Of a stretch of DNA of 64,000 nucleotides, positions 53,605 to 64,000 are shown piece by piece. The stretch is from NCBI GenBank assembly GCA_002307725.1, contig DBUB01000010.1, positions 634,823 to 698,822 of the forward strand, read 5' to 3'. How positions within the stretch are numbered: position 1 is the first letter of the stretch; each line of letters opens with the position of its first letter. The translations under genes were made by a program, and so were the position numbers. The notes below the pieces were generated by a model, which was given only the letters and a program-made list of their open reading frames with translations, was not told where the DNA came from and made no database searches. Source of the DNA: Alphaproteobacteria bacterium UBA1301. GTDB taxonomy: Bacteria; Pseudomonadota; Alphaproteobacteria; Micropepsales; Micropepsaceae.

Positions 53605-53630
53605 CGGCCTGTACTGGACTTAACAGGCCG
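53605..53630. other. Hairpin in the hppA leader
   Basis: CGGCCTGT / ACAGGCCG, perfect 8-bp stem with a 10-nt loop, 40 bp upstream of hppA. No T-run follows, so it is not a typical terminator; it may be part of a leader structure or a protein site. Confidence 0.35.
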
Positions 53631-53669
53631 CCCTACGGTCGGTCGAAAATTCGGAAGCAAGGGGAAACC

Positions 53670-55811
53670 ATGGAACTTTATATCGTCTTGGCATGCGGCC
53701 TAGCGGCGTTGGTCTACGGCGGACTGACGGTGCGCTCGGTGCTCTCAAAGAGCGCCGGTACGGCTCGTATGCAGGAAATCTCGGCCGCCATTCAGGAAGG
53801 CGCTCGCGCCTACCTCAATCGTCAGTACACCACCATCGCCATCGTCGGCGTGGTGATCCTCGTGATCGCATTCTTCGTGCTGGGCTGGCAGAGCGCTGTC
53901 GGCTTCCTGATCGGTTCGGTGCTGTCAGGCGCCGCCGGTTATGCCGGCATGAACGTGTCGGTGCGCGCCAATGTGCGGACCGCCGAAGCTTCCCGCCAGG
54001 GTCTGGCGGCGGGCCTCAGCATGGCGTTCCGGTCCGGCGCGGTCACCGGCCTTCTGGTCGTTGGTCTCGGCCTGATCGCCGTTGCCGGCTACTATCTGGT
54101 GCTGACCCAGTTCCTCGGCCTCAGCACGGACGATCCGCAGCAGGCCCGTACGATCCAGAACTCGCTCGTGTCTCTGGGCTTTGGCGCTTCGCTGATCTCG
54201 ATCTTCGCCCGTCTCGGCGGCGGCATCTTCACCAAGGGTGCGGACGTCGGCGGTGACATGGTCGGCAAAGTCGAAGCCGGTATTCCGGAAGACGACCCGC
54301 GCAACCCGGCCACCATTGCGGACAACGTCGGCGACAACGTCGGCGACTGCGCCGGTATGGCTGCCGACTTGTTTGAAACCTATGCGGTGACCACGGTTGC
54401 CACCATGGTTCTGGCCTCGATCTACTTCGTCGGCGAGCAGAAGTCCGCCTTCATGCTTCTGCCGCTGGCGATCAACGGCATGTCGATCCTGACCTCGATT
54501 GTCGGTACGTTCTTCGTTCGCCTGGGCAAGAGCCAGTCGATCATGGGCGCCATGTACAAGGGCGTCGTCGTCACCGGCTTGTTGTCGCTGGTCGGTCTCT
54601 ACTTCCTCATCGACAAGCTGATCCCGGGCGGTGGTATCGCCGCGGCTCTCACGATTGGTGACAAGTCGTTCACCGGTCTGGACCTGTTCTGGTGCGGCCT
54701 GATCGGTCTGGCCGTCACCTTCGCACTGGTCGTGATCACCGAGTACTACACCGGCACCGGCAAGCGTCCGGTGAACGTGATTGCCAAGGCCTCCGTTACC
54801 GGCCACGGCACCAACGTCATTCAGGGTCTGGCGATTTCGATGGAATCGACCGCTCTGCCGGCGATCGTGATCTGCATCGGCATCATTTCCACCTTCCTGC
54901 TGGCAGGCCTGTTCGGCATCGCGATCGCGGTGTCTACCATGCTGTCGCTGGCGGGCATGATCATTGCGCTCGACGCTTTCGGTCCGGTCACCGACAATGC
55001 CGGTGGCATTGCCGAAATGGCCGGTTTGGAAGGCGACGTTCGCAAGACGACTGACGCCCTCGACGCGGTGGGCAACACCACCAAGGCCGTGACCAAGGGC
55101 TATGCCATCGGTTCGGCTGGCCTCGGCGCGCTGGTGCTGTTTGCGGCGTACACGCAAGACCTCAAATACTTCGTGGCGCACAGCGATACCTTCACCTACT
55201 TCAAGGACGTGACGATTCCGACCTTCGGTCTCGACAATCCGTGGGTGGTGGTCGGCCTGTTCCTCGGCGGCCTGTTGCCATATCTGTTCGGTGGCATCGC
55301 GATGACCGCGGTGGGTCGTGCAGCCGGTGCGGTGGTCGAAGAAGTCCGTCGCCAGTTCAAGGCAATGCCGGGCATCATGCTGGGCACCCAGAAGCCTGAC
55401 TACGGCCGTGCCGTCGACATGCTGACCAAGGCCGCGATCAAGGAGATGTTGATCCCGTCGCTGTTGCCGGTGCTGTCCCCGATCGTGCTGTACTTCGTGG
55501 TGTTCTTCATCACCGGTAACAAGGTGGATGCGTTCAATGCCGTCGGCGCGATGCTGCTCGGCGTGATCGTCACCGGCCTGTTCGTCGCCATCTCGATGAC
55601 CTCGGGCGGCGGTGCGTGGGACAATGCCAAGAAGTACATCGAAGACGGCCATTACGGCGGCAAGGGCTCCGACGCCCACAAGGCCGCTGTGACGGGCGAT
55701 ACCGTCGGCGATCCCTACAAGGATACCGCTGGTCCTGCCGTCAACCCGATGATCAAGATCACCAACATCGTCGCGCTGCTGCTGTTGGCCGCGCTGGCGA
55801 ACCTGAGCTGA
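53670..55811 (+). CDS. hppA: Membrane-bound proton-pumping pyrophosphatase
   Basis: 713 residues from the ATG after AAGGGGAAA; a frame open from 53568 adds non-family sequence. About 16 membrane helices. Catalytic loops: [20 protein letters not shown] and [20 protein letters not shown]-terminal [17 protein letters not shown]. The key position reads [10 protein letters not shown], Lys instead of Ala, marking the K+-independent subfamily. It hydrolyses PPi to pump protons. A terminator follows. Confidence 0.97.
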   Translation: MELYIVLACGLAALVYGGLTVRSVLSKSAGTARMQEISAAIQEGARAYLNRQYTTIAIVGVVILVIAFFVLGWQSAVGFLIGSVLSGAAGYAGMNVSVRANVRTAEASRQGLAAGLSMAFRSGAVTGLLVVGLGLIAVAGYYLVLTQFLGLSTDDPQQARTIQNSLVSLGFGASLISIFARLGGGIFTKGADVGGDMVGKVEAGIPEDDPRNPATIADNVGDNVGDCAGMAADLFETYAVTTVATMVLASIYFVGEQKSAFMLLPLAINGMSILTSIVGTFFVRLGKSQSIMGAMYKGVVVTGLLSLVGLYFLIDKLIPGGGIAAALTIGDKSFTGLDLFWCGLIGLAVTFALVVITEYYTGTGKRPVNVIAKASVTGHGTNVIQGLAISMESTALPAIVICIGIISTFLLAGLFGIAIAVSTMLSLAGMIIALDAFGPVTDNAGGIAEMAGLEGDVRKTTDALDAVGNTTKAVTKGYAIGSAGLGALVLFAAYTQDLKYFVAHSDTFTYFKDVTIPTFGLDNPWVVVGLFLGGLLPYLFGGIAMTAVGRAAGAVVEEVRRQFKAMPGIMLGTQKPDYGRAVDMLTKAAIKEMLIPSLLPVLSPIVLYFVVFFITGNKVDAFNAVGAMLLGVIVTGLFVAISMTSGGGAWDNAKKYIEDGHYGGKGSDAHKAAVTGDTVGDPYKDTAGPAVNPMIKITNIVALLLLAALANLS

Positions 55812-55836
55812 TCCTCATCGGTTCCTAAGCGTAACG

Positions 55837-55867
55837 AAAGGCGCCGGGTTCACCCCTGGCGCCTTTT
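55837..55867 (+). terminator. Rho-independent terminator after hppA
   Basis: AAAGGCGCC / GGCGCCTTTT with a 12-nt loop, 25 bases after the hppA stop codon. Confidence 0.9.
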
Positions 55868-55917
55868 GCTATGGAGTTTATATTGAGCGGGCGCGTCAGG
55901 TAGGGTAGCTGCGGGCC

Positions 55918-57210
55918 ATGACACGACGGATCCTCGCAGGTTTTATCGGTATCGCGCTGGCGCTGGCGGCGGCGGATGCCGACACGCCGGAAGACTGGTC
56001 GTTGCACGGCCAGGCGACCTTCGTTGATCAATACCATCCGGCGTTCCGTTCGCTTGTACGAGGTGCGAACAGCCTTGATCCCGGCAGCCGTGGCAACGAG
56101 ACCTTCGACGCGACGGTCTTCGCCGGTGTGCGCTTGTGGGACGGTGGTGAACTCTACGCCAATCCGGAGATCGACCAGGGCTTCGGCGTCAGCAATACGC
56201 TGGGCGTCGCCGGGTTTGTCAGCGGCGAGGCTTACAAGGTCGGCAAATCGGCGCCTTACGGCCGGCTGCAGCGCTTGTTCCTGCGCCAGAGCTTCGATTT
56301 CGGCGGCGCGGCAGTGGACGTTGCGGCCGATGCCAATCAACTTGCCGGAACCCGCACGGCCGACAATCTGGTGCTGACAGTCGGGAAATTCTCGGTGACC
56401 GACGTCTTCGATACCAATGCCTACGCTCATGATCCCAAGAGCGATTTCCTCAACTGGTCGCTGATCGACAGCGGCGCGTTCGATTATGCCGCCGATGCCT
56501 GGGGCTATAGCTATAGCGCCACGGCGGAGGCGACGGTCGATTGGTGGACGCTGCGGCTTGGCGTGTTCGATCTGTCGCGGCTGCCCAACGACACGGCGCT
56601 GCAGCGCGGCCTCGCCCAATTTGAGCTGGTGGCGGAGGGCGAGGGGCGGTTTTTCGTAGGGGGCCAGCCGGGAAAACTGAAGCTGCTTGGGTTTCTCAAC
56701 CGCGCGCGCATGGGCTCGTATCGCGATGCCCTGAAATTGGTGCCGACCGCAATGGAGGCGGTCCGCCATTATGGTTCGAAGGCCGGTGGCGCGATCAATC
56801 TTGAACAGCAGGTGAGCGACGACGCCGGACTGTTCGTACGCTTAAGTCTCAACGACGGCAGCAAGGAAGCTTACGAATTCACTGAGATCAACAATTCTCT
56901 GGCTCTTGGCGTTTCGCTGAAAGGCTCGGCGTGGGGCAGGGGAGATGACGAGACCGGTGTGGCGTTCGTCACCAACGGCATTGCCCGTCCGGCGCGCGAC
57001 TTTCTCGCTGCCGGGGGAATAGGGATCCTGATCGGCGACGGCAGCCTAGCTCGTTACGATCGCGAAAACATTGTGGAAGCTTATTACAGTGTGCCGCTGA
57101 CGGTGTGGCTACACGCCAGTCTCGATTATCAGCTCGCCGTCAATCCCGCCTACAATCGCGACCGCGGACCGGTGTCGCTGTTCGCGTTCCGGCTGCATGT
57201 GGCGGAGTAA
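55918..57210 (+). CDS. OprB-type carbohydrate porin
   Basis: 430 residues with a signal peptide. Family landmarks: WSLHGQATFVDQYHPAF near the mature N-terminus, GGELYANPEIDQGFG, FSVTDVFDTNAYAHDPKSDF and a barrel ending in FAFRLHVAE. OprB-type porins let sugars cross the outer membrane. It stands alone and converges with bamE. Confidence 0.88.
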   Translation: MTRRILAGFIGIALALAAADADTPEDWSLHGQATFVDQYHPAFRSLVRGANSLDPGSRGNETFDATVFAGVRLWDGGELYANPEIDQGFGVSNTLGVAGFVSGEAYKVGKSAPYGRLQRLFLRQSFDFGGAAVDVAADANQLAGTRTADNLVLTVGKFSVTDVFDTNAYAHDPKSDFLNWSLIDSGAFDYAADAWGYSYSATAEATVDWWTLRLGVFDLSRLPNDTALQRGLAQFELVAEGEGRFFVGGQPGKLKLLGFLNRARMGSYRDALKLVPTAMEAVRHYGSKAGGAINLEQQVSDDAGLFVRLSLNDGSKEAYEFTEINNSLALGVSLKGSAWGRGDDETGVAFVTNGIARPARDFLAAGGIGILIGDGSLARYDRENIVEAYYSVPLTVWLHASLDYQLAVNPAYNRDRGPVSLFAFRLHVAE

Positions 57211-57276
57211 GGTTCATACCAAAACGGCCCGCGATCGCTCGCAGGCCGTTCGTGCATTCTTCCAAACCCAAGAAAA

Positions 57277-57750
57277 TCAGTGGCCGGGGCCGCCGCCGCC
57301 GCCGGGGTTCTGTTCCTGTTGCTGGTTGGCGCCCGGCATGCCCGGGGTGGCGTTGAAGAGCTGCTGCAGGAATGTCATTTCGCGGCCGCGGGTCGGCGTG
57401 GTGCGCGATTCGAACGCCACCACGTTGCCGTCTTCCAGGCTGTAGTGCTTCATGTCGCTGACTTTGCCTTCCTTGTCGAAATAGATCGCAAGGATGTGAC
57501 GGCTTTCGATGGTCGCGTCGAAGAACGCCACCTGCCGTTCGATCTGGCTGATGTAGTACCAAGCGTCGGTGCCGAAAGCGGCTTGCACGGACGGATCGCC
57601 GAGCTTGGTTTCAATCGTGGTTTTGGTGTCGACACCGGCGGCAATGCCGGCTTCGGCATCGGAGTTCTCAATGAAACCACGGCTGCTGATCACCGGCGTG
57701 CAACCCGCCAGCGCGACACTCGCCGCAACAAAAAGCACGAGCTTGTTCAT
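57277..57750 (-). CDS. bamE: Outer-membrane lipoprotein BamE (SmpA/OmlA)
   Basis: 157 residues. Lipobox VALAGCTP, then the small BamE fold (TKTTIETKLGDPS, WYYISQIERQVAFF, VLAIYFDKEGKV-like). It belongs to the BAM complex that inserts beta-barrels. An unusual low-complexity Gln/Gly/Pro C-terminal tail (QQQEQNPGGGGGPGH) extends beyond the fold. The bc1 chaperone gene is divergent, 80 bp away. Confidence 0.93.
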   Translation of the reverse strand: MNKLVLFVAASVALAGCTPVISSRGFIENSDAEAGIAAGVDTKTTIETKLGDPSVQAAFGTDAWYYISQIERQVAFFDATIESRHILAIYFDKEGKVSDMKHYSLEDGNVVAFESRTTPTRGREMTFLQQLFNATPGMPGANQQQEQNPGGGGGPGH

Positions 57751-57831
57751 ACTCTTGGGCCCTCGTCCGAGGTGAATGTGCTAGCCTTGCCAGCCGCCGC
57801 TTGCAAGGGCACCGGGTATTAAGGCTGTATC

Positions 57832-58338
57832 ATGCTGAACGTCATCACCAGGAGCAAGGAGCACCGGCATGCGGCGGAACGCCTTTATGCCGCCGTGGTC
57901 ACGCGATCCCGCGAACCTGCCTTTTTCGCAAGGTTGGCGGTGCCCGATACGCTCGACGGGCGCTTCGATCTTCTCACCTTGCACGCTTGGCTGGTACTCA
58001 GGCGTTATCAGCCCAATGCGGCGCTGGCACAGGCCTTTGTCGACCGTGTTTTTGTTGGTTTCGACGAGGCGTTGCGCGAGATGGGGGCGGGCGACATGGG
58101 CCTGGGCCGGCGCATGAAGACATTCGCTGACGCCTTCTACGGCCGTCTCGAGGCCTACGAGGCGGCAGCTGATGTGGCTGCAATGGCCGGCGCCTTGGTA
58201 CGCAATCTCTACCGCGGCAACGCGACGCCGGCGGCTGCTATTGTCGCAACCTATGTTATGCGGGCACAGGAGCATTTAAGGACCATCGGGGAGGGGGACG
58301 TCGATTTCGGACCTCTGCCGGGTGAGGATCAGGCATGA
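57832..58338 (+). CDS. Ubiquinol-cytochrome c chaperone (CBP3/UQCC1 family)
   Basis: 168 residues. FDLLTLHAWLVLRRYQ, FVDRVFVGFDEALREMGAGDMGLGRRMKTFADAFYGR (shown in parts) are the CBP3 core, which assists cytochrome b insertion in complex III assembly. Stop overlaps the next start by ATGA, the usual pairing with DUF177 in the class. Confidence 0.93.
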   Translation: MLNVITRSKEHRHAAERLYAAVVTRSREPAFFARLAVPDTLDGRFDLLTLHAWLVLRRYQPNAALAQAFVDRVFVGFDEALREMGAGDMGLGRRMKTFADAFYGRLEAYEAAADVAAMAGALVRNLYRGNATPAAAIVATYVMRAQEHLRTIGEGDVDFGPLPGEDQA

Positions 58339-58862
58339 AACACAACGAACCGCCGTTACAGCACATCTTCGATCTGGGGGGCCTGTCGCAAGCGGGCGCC
58401 GAGGTGACCGTCAAGGCCAAGGCCGAGGAGTTACCGGGACTGGCCGAATGGGCCGGGGTCGATTCGGTCAAACGGTTTATGGCGACGGTCAGCCTGCGGC
58501 GGTTGTCGCAATCGCGTTTCAGTTTCGAGGCGGAACTGACCGCGGACGTTGTCCAGGCCTGCGTCGTGACCCTTGAGCCGGTCGAAAGCCGCATTTCCCG
58601 GCATATTACTCGGGAATTGCAGCTCGCGCCCCGGTTGCCGCCCGAGGCGGGGGAACTGACCCTTTCGGCAGGGGACGATGACGTCCCGGAGACCATCGCC
58701 AGCGTCGATTACGACCTGGCGGCACCGTTGCTCGAAGAATATGTCCTGGCCATAGACCCTTACCCCCGCAAGGCGGGTGCGGCGTACAACCCGCCGACTG
58801 AGCCCGAAGCGTCTCAGTCAAGCCCGTTTGCCGTGCTTAAGGCCCTGAAGGACCGCGGCTAA
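58335..58862 (+). CDS. yceD: DUF177/YceD family protein
   Basis: 175 residues. Core RRLSQSRFSFEAELTADVVQACVVTLEPV with CVVTLEPV as family hallmark, and a C-terminal acidic segment YDLAAPLLEEYVLAIDPYPR. YceD proteins are linked to 23S rRNA and rpmF, plsX, fabH expression, and this gene lies just upstream of those. Confidence 0.92.
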   Translation: MKHNEPPLQHIFDLGGLSQAGAEVTVKAKAEELPGLAEWAGVDSVKRFMATVSLRRLSQSRFSFEAELTADVVQACVVTLEPVESRISRHITRELQLAPRLPPEAGELTLSAGDDDVPETIASVDYDLAAPLLEEYVLAIDPYPRKAGAAYNPPTEPEASQSSPFAVLKALKDRG

Positions 58863-58982
58863 TTCCGCTCGATTGGGGCCGTATTGGAGCTTGAATCCTC
58901 CTAGGGTTTCCTGCTACCTCCCGCCCCTGCTTTTGATGTACGCGGCCGGACCCCTCTGGCCTTGAAGGAGTAGGATTCCGCC

Positions 58983-59165
58983 ATGGCGGTCCCAAAGAGA
59001 AAAAAGTCGCCGTCAGCGCGCAATATGCGCCGGTCGCACCATGCGCTGGCGCCCACGACCCATAACGAGTGCCCGAATTGTGGCGAGCAGAAGCGCCCGC
59101 ATCACGTTTGCGGGGCCTGCGGCCATTACGACGGTCGCGATGTCGTGGCTGAGGCGAAGGCCTGA
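58983..59165 (+). CDS. rpmF: Ribosomal protein bL32
   Basis: 60 residues. [20 protein letters not shown] is the invariant N-terminus, and [18 protein letters not shown] provides four Cys for a zinc ribbon (the C+ form). Ribosome binding site AAGGAGT. The rpmF-plsX-fabH order is standard. Confidence 0.98.
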   Translation: MAVPKRKKSPSARNMRRSHHALAPTTHNECPNCGEQKRPHHVCGACGHYDGRDVVAEAKA

Positions 59166-59210
59166 GCACCGTGACTGCCCATTTTGGCGGTTGCTAGGAC
59201 AGGTGGAGCT

Positions 59211-60245
59211 GTGGCCGGCGAATTGACAGTATCGATTGATGCGATGGGCGGCGATGCCGGTCCAGCGGTCGTCGTATCGGCATTGGTGCGTTCGATCCAA
59301 CGTCACCCGGCGGTGAAGTATATCCTGCACGGCGACGAGACGGTGCTGAACCAGCTCCTTGCCAAGCGGAAGTCCAAGTTCGCCGGACGTGTCAGCGTGC
59401 GCCATGCCGCCTCGCGCGTGGCGATGGACGACAAGCCCAGCTTTGCGCTGCGCCGTCGCCGCGATTCCAGTTTGTGGCACGCCATCGAGTCGGTGAAGTC
59501 CGGCGAAGCGGAATGCGTCGTTTCGGCCGGCAATACCGGCGCGTTGATGGCGATGGGTATGTTCCAGCTTGGTGTCATCAACGGCATTTCGCGCCCCGCC
59601 ATCGCCTCGGTGTGGCCAACCCAGCGCGGCCAGGTCGTCGTGCTCGACTGCGGCGCCAACATCGAATGCGATGCCGAACTTCTGGTCGACTTCGCCATCA
59701 TGGGCGAGGCTTTGGCGCGTGCTGTGTTCGGCTTGCCGCGGCCCCGCGTCGGTCTCGTCAATGTTGGATCGGAAGAAATGAAGGGCCATGACGCGGTGAA
59801 GGGCGCAGCCCAGATCCTGCGCCAGTCCAATCTGCCGATGGAATTTTGCGGCTTCATCGAAGGCAACAACATTACCGAAGGCGTGGTCGATGTCGCGGTA
59901 ATGGACGGCTTTACCGGCAACGTTGTGCTGAAGACGCTGGAAGGCACCGCCAAGCTGATTGCGTTCTTCCTCAAAGGTTCGCTGAAGCGCTCCTTCCTGT
60001 CGCGTCTGGGTGCCATTCTCGCCTCGGGTGCGTTGCTGGCCTTGCGGCGCAAGCTAGATCCGCGCGCCTATGGCGGTGGCCTGATGCTCGGGCTCAACGG
60101 CATCGTGGTGAAGGCGCACGGCGGTACCGACGCCATTGGTTTTGCATATGCCCTCGACACCGCCATCGAAATGGTTTTGGGCGGCGTCAACAATTCCATC
60201 GTGGCCGACCGCGCGGGCGTCAAGCCCGAGGCGGTTGCGTCATGA
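59211..60245 (+). CDS. plsX: Phosphate acyltransferase PlsX
   Basis: 344 residues from the GTG with GGTGGAG upstream; a TTG at 59184 would add 9 residues. [26 protein letters not shown] and [21 protein letters not shown] are diagnostic. It makes acyl-phosphate from acyl-ACP for phospholipid synthesis. ATGA overlap with fabH. Confidence 0.96.
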   Translation: MAGELTVSIDAMGGDAGPAVVVSALVRSIQRHPAVKYILHGDETVLNQLLAKRKSKFAGRVSVRHAASRVAMDDKPSFALRRRRDSSLWHAIESVKSGEAECVVSAGNTGALMAMGMFQLGVINGISRPAIASVWPTQRGQVVVLDCGANIECDAELLVDFAIMGEALARAVFGLPRPRVGLVNVGSEEMKGHDAVKGAAQILRQSNLPMEFCGFIEGNNITEGVVDVAVMDGFTGNVVLKTLEGTAKLIAFFLKGSLKRSFLSRLGAILASGALLALRRKLDPRAYGGGLMLGLNGIVVKAHGGTDAIGFAYALDTAIEMVLGGVNNSIVADRAGVKPEAVAS

Positions 60246-61225
60246 CAGGTCCCGTGCTCCGGTCCCACGTGATCGGCTGCGGCTCCTATCTGCCGGAAAA
60301 CATCGTCACCAACGCCGAACTCGCCGCCAAAGTGGACACCAGCGACGAGTGGATCCGTACCCGCACCGGCATCCGCCAGCGCCACATCGCAGCGCCGGGC
60401 GAGAAAACATCCGACCTCGCGGTCAAGGCGGCTCTGGCCGCGCTCGCCAACGCTGGGGCCACGGCAGACGACATCGACATGGTGGTGGTCGCCACGACCA
60501 CGCCGGACCTGACCTTCCCGTCGGTTGGCACCATCGTGCAGCGGAAGCTCGGCATGACCCGCGGCTTTGCCTTCGATGTGCAGGCGGTGTGCGCCGGCTT
60601 TATCTACGCCATGAGCGTGGCCGACAACTTCATCAAAGCCGGGCAGGCGAAAAGTGCCCTCGTAATCGGGGCCGACACGATGTCGCGCATCCTGGACTGG
60701 ACCGACCGCACCACTTGCGTCCTCTTCGGCGACGGTGCCGGGGCGGTCGTGTTAAACGCAGGCGAGGGGGGGGGCACGTCCGAAGATCGCGGCGTGCTCA
60801 ACACCGTGCTGTTCTCCGACGGGCGGCTGCACGATCTGCTGTATGTCGACAGCGGGCCTTCCACCAACCAATCCGTTGGTTTCATCCGGATGCAAGGCAA
60901 GGAAGTCTTCAAGCACGCGGTGACCAATATTGCCGCCTCGGTGGAGGCTTCGGCCGCCGCCGCAGGGGTGCCCGTGAGCGCAATTGACTGGTTTGTGCCC
61001 CACCAGGCCAACCAGCGCATCCTGGACGGCACCGCCAAAAAGCTGAAGGTCGACGCCTCGCGCGTGGTCTCCACCGTGGCACTGCACGGCAACACTTCGG
61101 CCGCTTCGGTGCCGTTGGCACTGTCTACTGCTGTGGCGGACGGCCGCATCCAACGGGGCCAATTGGTGCTGATGGAGGCCCTCGGCGCGGGCATGACCTG
61201 GGGTGCTTGCCTCCTACGTTGGTAA
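60242..61225 (+). CDS. fabH: Beta-ketoacyl-ACP synthase III
   Basis: 327 residues. Catalytic Cys in [13 protein letters not shown], His in VPHQANQRI, Asn in [13 protein letters not shown]-terminal [11 protein letters not shown]. It starts fatty acid synthesis by joining acetyl-CoA and malonyl-ACP. Confidence 0.97.
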   Translation: MTGPVLRSHVIGCGSYLPENIVTNAELAAKVDTSDEWIRTRTGIRQRHIAAPGEKTSDLAVKAALAALANAGATADDIDMVVVATTTPDLTFPSVGTIVQRKLGMTRGFAFDVQAVCAGFIYAMSVADNFIKAGQAKSALVIGADTMSRILDWTDRTTCVLFGDGAGAVVLNAGEGGGTSEDRGVLNTVLFSDGRLHDLLYVDSGPSTNQSVGFIRMQGKEVFKHAVTNIAASVEASAAAAGVPVSAIDWFVPHQANQRILDGTAKKLKVDASRVVSTVALHGNTSAASVPLALSTAVADGRIQRGQLVLMEALGAGMTWGACLLRW

Positions 61226-61319
61226 TCAGTCTCAAAGCGCTGCCCTATCCCTTTGATGTTGACGGTAAATCCCTGTTTCGCATACTTTTACGCGAGCACC
61301 AGGGAGTCGTTTTACCGCC

Positions 61320-61643
61320 ATGACCACGACGACACTGACACGCGCCGACTTAACCGAAGCGGTATTCCAGGCTGTAGGCCTGTCCCGTAATGAATCGGCA
61401 CAAATGGTCGAGGACATACTGGAAGAACTGTGCGCGGCCCTCGCGCGCGGGGAAACGGTGAAGCTCTCCTCGTTCGGTACCTTTGCGGTTCGGCAGAAGT
61501 CGCAACGCATGGGCCGCAATCCCAAGACTGGTGATGAAGTTCCGATCGCGCCGCGCCGTGTTCTGGTGTTTCGCCCTTCGCATGTGTTGAAGGCCGTCAT
61601 CAACGGACAGACGCCGCCTGACGGTATGGATGAGGACGATTGA
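61320..61643 (+). CDS. ihfA: Integration host factor alpha subunit
   Basis: 107 residues. [58 protein letters not shown]: the beta-arm with its Pro for DNA kinking is present. It bends DNA in replication, recombination and transcription. Overlaps the MerR gene by one base. Confidence 0.96.
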   Translation: MTTTTLTRADLTEAVFQAVGLSRNESAQMVEDILEELCAALARGETVKLSSFGTFAVRQKSQRMGRNPKTGDEVPIAPRRVLVFRPSHVLKAVINGQTPPDGMDEDD

Positions 61644-62119
61644 TGTCGTACTCGGCGTTAGCGCAGTTTCCCTTGCACACAAAATCACCGGAAGCGTTTC
61701 GCACCATCAGTGAGGTCGCTGTTGAGCTGGATGTACCGCAGCATGTGTTGCGGTTCTGGGAAAGCCGTTTTGCGCAGGTGAAGCCGACCAAACGCGCTGG
61801 CGGCCGGCGCTATTATCGTCCCGAAGACGTTGATCTTCTGCGCGGCATCCGCACGCTGCTGTATTCCGACGGTTACACCATTAAAGGCGTGCAGAAAGTT
61901 CTGAAGGACAAAAGCACGCGCTATGTCGCCGAGATCGGCCGCGAGAGCGTTCAGGAGCCGCCGCAAGATCATATGCCGGCGCATGACGATCATGCCGTGG
62001 TACCGTTCGGCCGTCGCGGTGTTGCGCTTGGCGAAGAAGAACGCGAGGCGCTGGAAATCCTCCTCGCCGAACTGGTGCAATTGAAAGCGCGGATGCGCGC
62101 CGCACCACGGCTGATTTAG
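61643..62119 (+). CDS. MerR-family transcriptional regulator
   Basis: 158 residues from the ATG sharing its A with the ihfA stop. The helix-turn-helix and wing read [22 protein letters not shown] and [14 protein letters not shown], followed by the helix [14 protein letters not shown]. The ihfA-merR pair is conserved across Alphaproteobacteria; the effector is unknown. The C-terminal Glu/Leu-rich helix probably dimerises. Confidence 0.93.
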   Translation: MSYSALAQFPLHTKSPEAFRTISEVAVELDVPQHVLRFWESRFAQVKPTKRAGGRRYYRPEDVDLLRGIRTLLYSDGYTIKGVQKVLKDKSTRYVAEIGRESVQEPPQDHMPAHDDHAVVPFGRRGVALGEEEREALEILLAELVQLKARMRAAPRLI

Positions 62120-62214
62120 AGCGCCGCATCCCGGCGCAACGGACGCGGGTTTGGCGGAAAGGGGAGCCGCCGCAGAAAGACGGAAAACCCGGGACATTGC
62201 CGCAGCTTGAGCGG

Positions 62215-62243
62215 TTGCCCTTCCGGGGGCAGGCAACTATAGT
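62215..62243 (+). promoter_or_regulatory. Probable promoter of tRNA-Pro
   Basis: TTGCCC (62215) and TATAGT (62238) are spaced by 17 bp and lie about 90 bp before the tRNA. Best sigma-70-like match in this gap; a GC-rich segment follows. Confidence 0.55.
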
Positions 62244-62334
62244 CCGCGGCCCTTAGGGTTCGCCCTAGGAACCAATCCCCCGGCGGCCGCGAGGCCGCTG
62301 CAAATCGACCGGCGCATCGGGTCGGTACAAGTGT

Positions 62335-62412
62335 CGGAGCGTGGCGCAGTCTGGTTAGCGCACCTGTCTGGGGGACAGGGGGTCGGAGGTTCGAATCCTC
62401 TCGCTCCGACCA
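62335..62412 (+). tRNA. tRNA-Pro (anticodon GGG)
   Basis: 78-nt cloverleaf with encoded CCA: acceptor CGGAGCG/CGCTCCG, anticodon stem CCTGT/ACAGG with loop CTGGGGG (anticodon GGG), T arm GGAGG/CCTCT with TTCGAAT loop. Confidence 0.97.
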
Positions 62413-62512
62413 TTTGTTCTTTTTGACTTCAGCCTGTCACAAGTTCCCAAGGGACACCCGCTCAGTGGTATTTCTTACGCGCTCGTAGCGCCGAACGCCG
62501 CTTTCGTACCGG

Positions 62513-64000
62513 CTATTTGCCTGCTCTCTCCAAACTTCTGACGGCTCCATTGGCGGCGCTGGTCGTGAGAAGAGCGTAGGCACGCAGCGCGGCAGACACG
62601 ACCCGGTTGCGCGCTTTGGGGTGCCAAGCCTTGTCGCCTTTGGCTGCCATCGCGGTGCGGCGCGCGGTGAGTACGCTGTCGGGCACGTCTACGCGGATCA
62701 CGCGGCCGGGAATATCGACCGTGATCGTGTCGCCGTCTTCGACCAGCGCGATCATGCCGCCTTCGGCTGCTTCCGGCGAGACATGTCCGATCGACAGGCC
62801 GGAGGTGCCGCCGGAAAAACGACCGTCGGTCAGAAGGGCGCAGGATTTTCCGAGGCCTTTTGATTTCAAATAGCTCGTCGGATAAAGCATTTCCTGCATG
62901 CCGGGGCCGCCTTTCGGTCCCTCATAGCGGATGACGACGAAATCGCCAGACTTCACCTTGCCATCCAAGATACCCGCAACGGCATCTTCCTGACTTTCAA
63001 AGACGCGCGCCGGACCGGAGAACTTGAGTGAGGACGGATCAACGCCCGCGGTCTTCACGATGCAGCCGTCCTCGGCCAGATTGCCGTAAAGCACGGCCAA
63101 GCCACCGTCCTTGCTATAGGCATGATCAAAATCGCGAATCACACCTTGTTTGCGGTCCTGATCGAGTTCGCCATAGCGCAGCGACTGGCTGAAGGCTTCC
63201 GTGGTGCGGATGCCGCCGGGGCCGGCGCGATAAAAATTCGTCACGGCGGGATCGTTCGTACGCTGAACATCACATTGGTCGATCGCGTTGCCCAAGCTTG
63301 CACTATGGACAGTGGGAACGGCGCGGTTCACCAGACTCTCGCGATCGAGTTCGCCGAGAATCCCCATCACGCCGCCGGCGCGGTGCACGTCTTCGAGATG
63401 GACGTCGGAACGCGACGGCGCGACTTTGCACAGATGCGGCACCTTGCGCGACAAGCGGTCGATATCCTTCATCGTGAAGGGAACCTCGGCTTCCCGCGCG
63501 GCCGCCAGAAGGTGGAGCACCGTATTGGTCGAGCCGCCCATCGCGATGTCGAGCGTCATGGCGTTCTCGAACGCGGCAAAGCTGGCAATCGAACGCGGCA
63601 GAACGTTTTCGTCGTTCTGCTCGTAATAGCGCTTGGTGATCTCGACGATCAGGCGGCCCGTCTTCAGAAATAGTTCGCGGCGATCGGCGTGGGTGGCGAC
63701 CAGCGTGCCGTTGCCGGGCAGCGCCAAGCCCAGCGCCTCCGTCAGGCAGTTCATCGAGTTGGCTGTGAACATGCCCGAGCACGAGCCGCAGGTGGGGCAA
63801 GCCGAACGCTCGATCATCGTAACGTCTTCGTCGGTGACCTTGTCGTCGGCGGCCATCACCATCGCATCAATCAGGTCGAGCGATTTGGCTTGGCCCTGAT
63901 AGACGGTCTTGCCCGCTTCCATCGGTCCGCCCGATACGAAGATGGCTGGAATGTTGAGGCGCAGCGCGGCCATCAGCATGCCGGGCGTGATCTTGTCGCA
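62513..64000 (-). CDS. ilvD: Dihydroxy-acid dehydratase, C-terminal part (5' end beyond window)
   Basis: 495 residues visible, of about 610. The frame is open to the window's edge ([11 protein letters not shown]). [19 protein letters not shown] holds an iron-sulfur cysteine; [12 protein letters not shown] and [13 protein letters not shown] are further signatures. It dehydrates dihydroxy acids in branched-chain amino acid synthesis. Confidence 0.96.
   Translation of the reverse strand, partial: CDKITPGMLMAALRLNIPAIFVSGGPMEAGKTVYQGQAKSLDLIDAMVMAADDKVTDEDVTMIERSACPTCGSCSGMFTANSMNCLTEALGLALPGNGTLVATHADRRELFLKTGRLIVEITKRYYEQNDENVLPRSIASFAAFENAMTLDIAMGGSTNTVLHLLAAAREAEVPFTMKDIDRLSRKVPHLCKVAPSRSDVHLEDVHRAGGVMGILGELDRESLVNRAVPTVHSASLGNAIDQCDVQRTNDPAVTNFYRAGPGGIRTTEAFSQSLRYGELDQDRKQGVIRDFDHAYSKDGGLAVLYGNLAEDGCIVKTAGVDPSSLKFSGPARVFESQEDAVAGILDGKVKSGDFVVIRYEGPKGGPGMQEMLYPTSYLKSKGLGKSCALLTDGRFSGGTSGLSIGHVSPEAAEGGMIALVEDGDTITVDIPGRVIRVDVPDSVLTARRTAMAAKGDKAWHPKARNRVVSAALRAYALLTTSAANGAVRSLERAGK

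Noticed and set aside
53925..55679. 584-codon open frame antisense to hppA
   Set aside because: Composition is His/Arg/Asp-rich with no domain; a high-GC mirror of a strongly conserved gene.

Overview
The window is GC-rich, densely packed DNA from an alphaproteobacterium. The evidence is 5-aminolevulinate synthase (the C4 haem route), MucR and LdtR regulators, a CBP3-type cytochrome bc1 chaperone, a RibB-X fusion, and dispersed palindromes of the type common in Rhizobiales-like genomes. Two large TonB receptors, a sialate-O-acetylesterase-like protein and a ceramidase-like hydrolase suggest a glycan scavenger, perhaps near Rhizomicrobium/Micropepsaceae; that placement is only a guess.

Layout. 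1-8.4 kb: the end of a membrane glycosyltransferase with an outer-membrane barrel partner, cheR, and two TonB-dependent receptors. 8.6-11.3 kb: accessory DNA with a HigBA toxin-antitoxin pair, a HEPN-like protein, a VapC relic and dispersed repeats. 11.40-21.93 kb: a 10.5-kb integrated element between 48-bp direct repeats of the 3' part of tRNA-Thr(UGU). It holds integrase, an AlpA-type regulator, a winged-helix protein next to iteron-like repeats, HNH, large terminase, major capsid, prohead protease, portal, connector, a putative decoration protein and a putative head-closure protein. It has no tail, lysis or repressor genes. This is the layout of a capsid-forming phage satellite (cf-PICI-like) and is the most interesting object here.

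22-30 kb: metG, bpt, motB, a flavin reductase, an esterase and a 547-residue unknown with a possible Cys-His-Asp site. 30.4-33.1 kb: a phosphate-starvation unit (Pho box with three to four 11-bp-spaced repeats, polyphosphate/phosphate-type porin, pstS, terminator). 33.3-37.3 kb: MarR-EmrA-EmrB efflux unit and a TetR regulator. 37.4-43.8 kb: hemB and hemA, a 3-hydroxyisobutyryl-CoA hydrolase, LdtR, DUF1345 and MucR.

44.1-55.8 kb: glyA-nrdR-ribD-ribE-ribBX-ribH-nusB, then a ceramidase-like gene interrupting the usual run into thiL and hppA. 55.9-62.1 kb: OprB-type porin, bamE, bc1 chaperone, DUF177, rpmF-plsX-fabH-ihfA-merR. 62.3-64 kb: tRNA-Pro(GGG) and the C-terminal three quarters of ilvD. 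Most housekeeping genes overlap by ATGA or lie within a few bases of each other, so operon structure is clear. Several families of palindromic intergenic repeats, including one REPIN-like pair, sit between operons.
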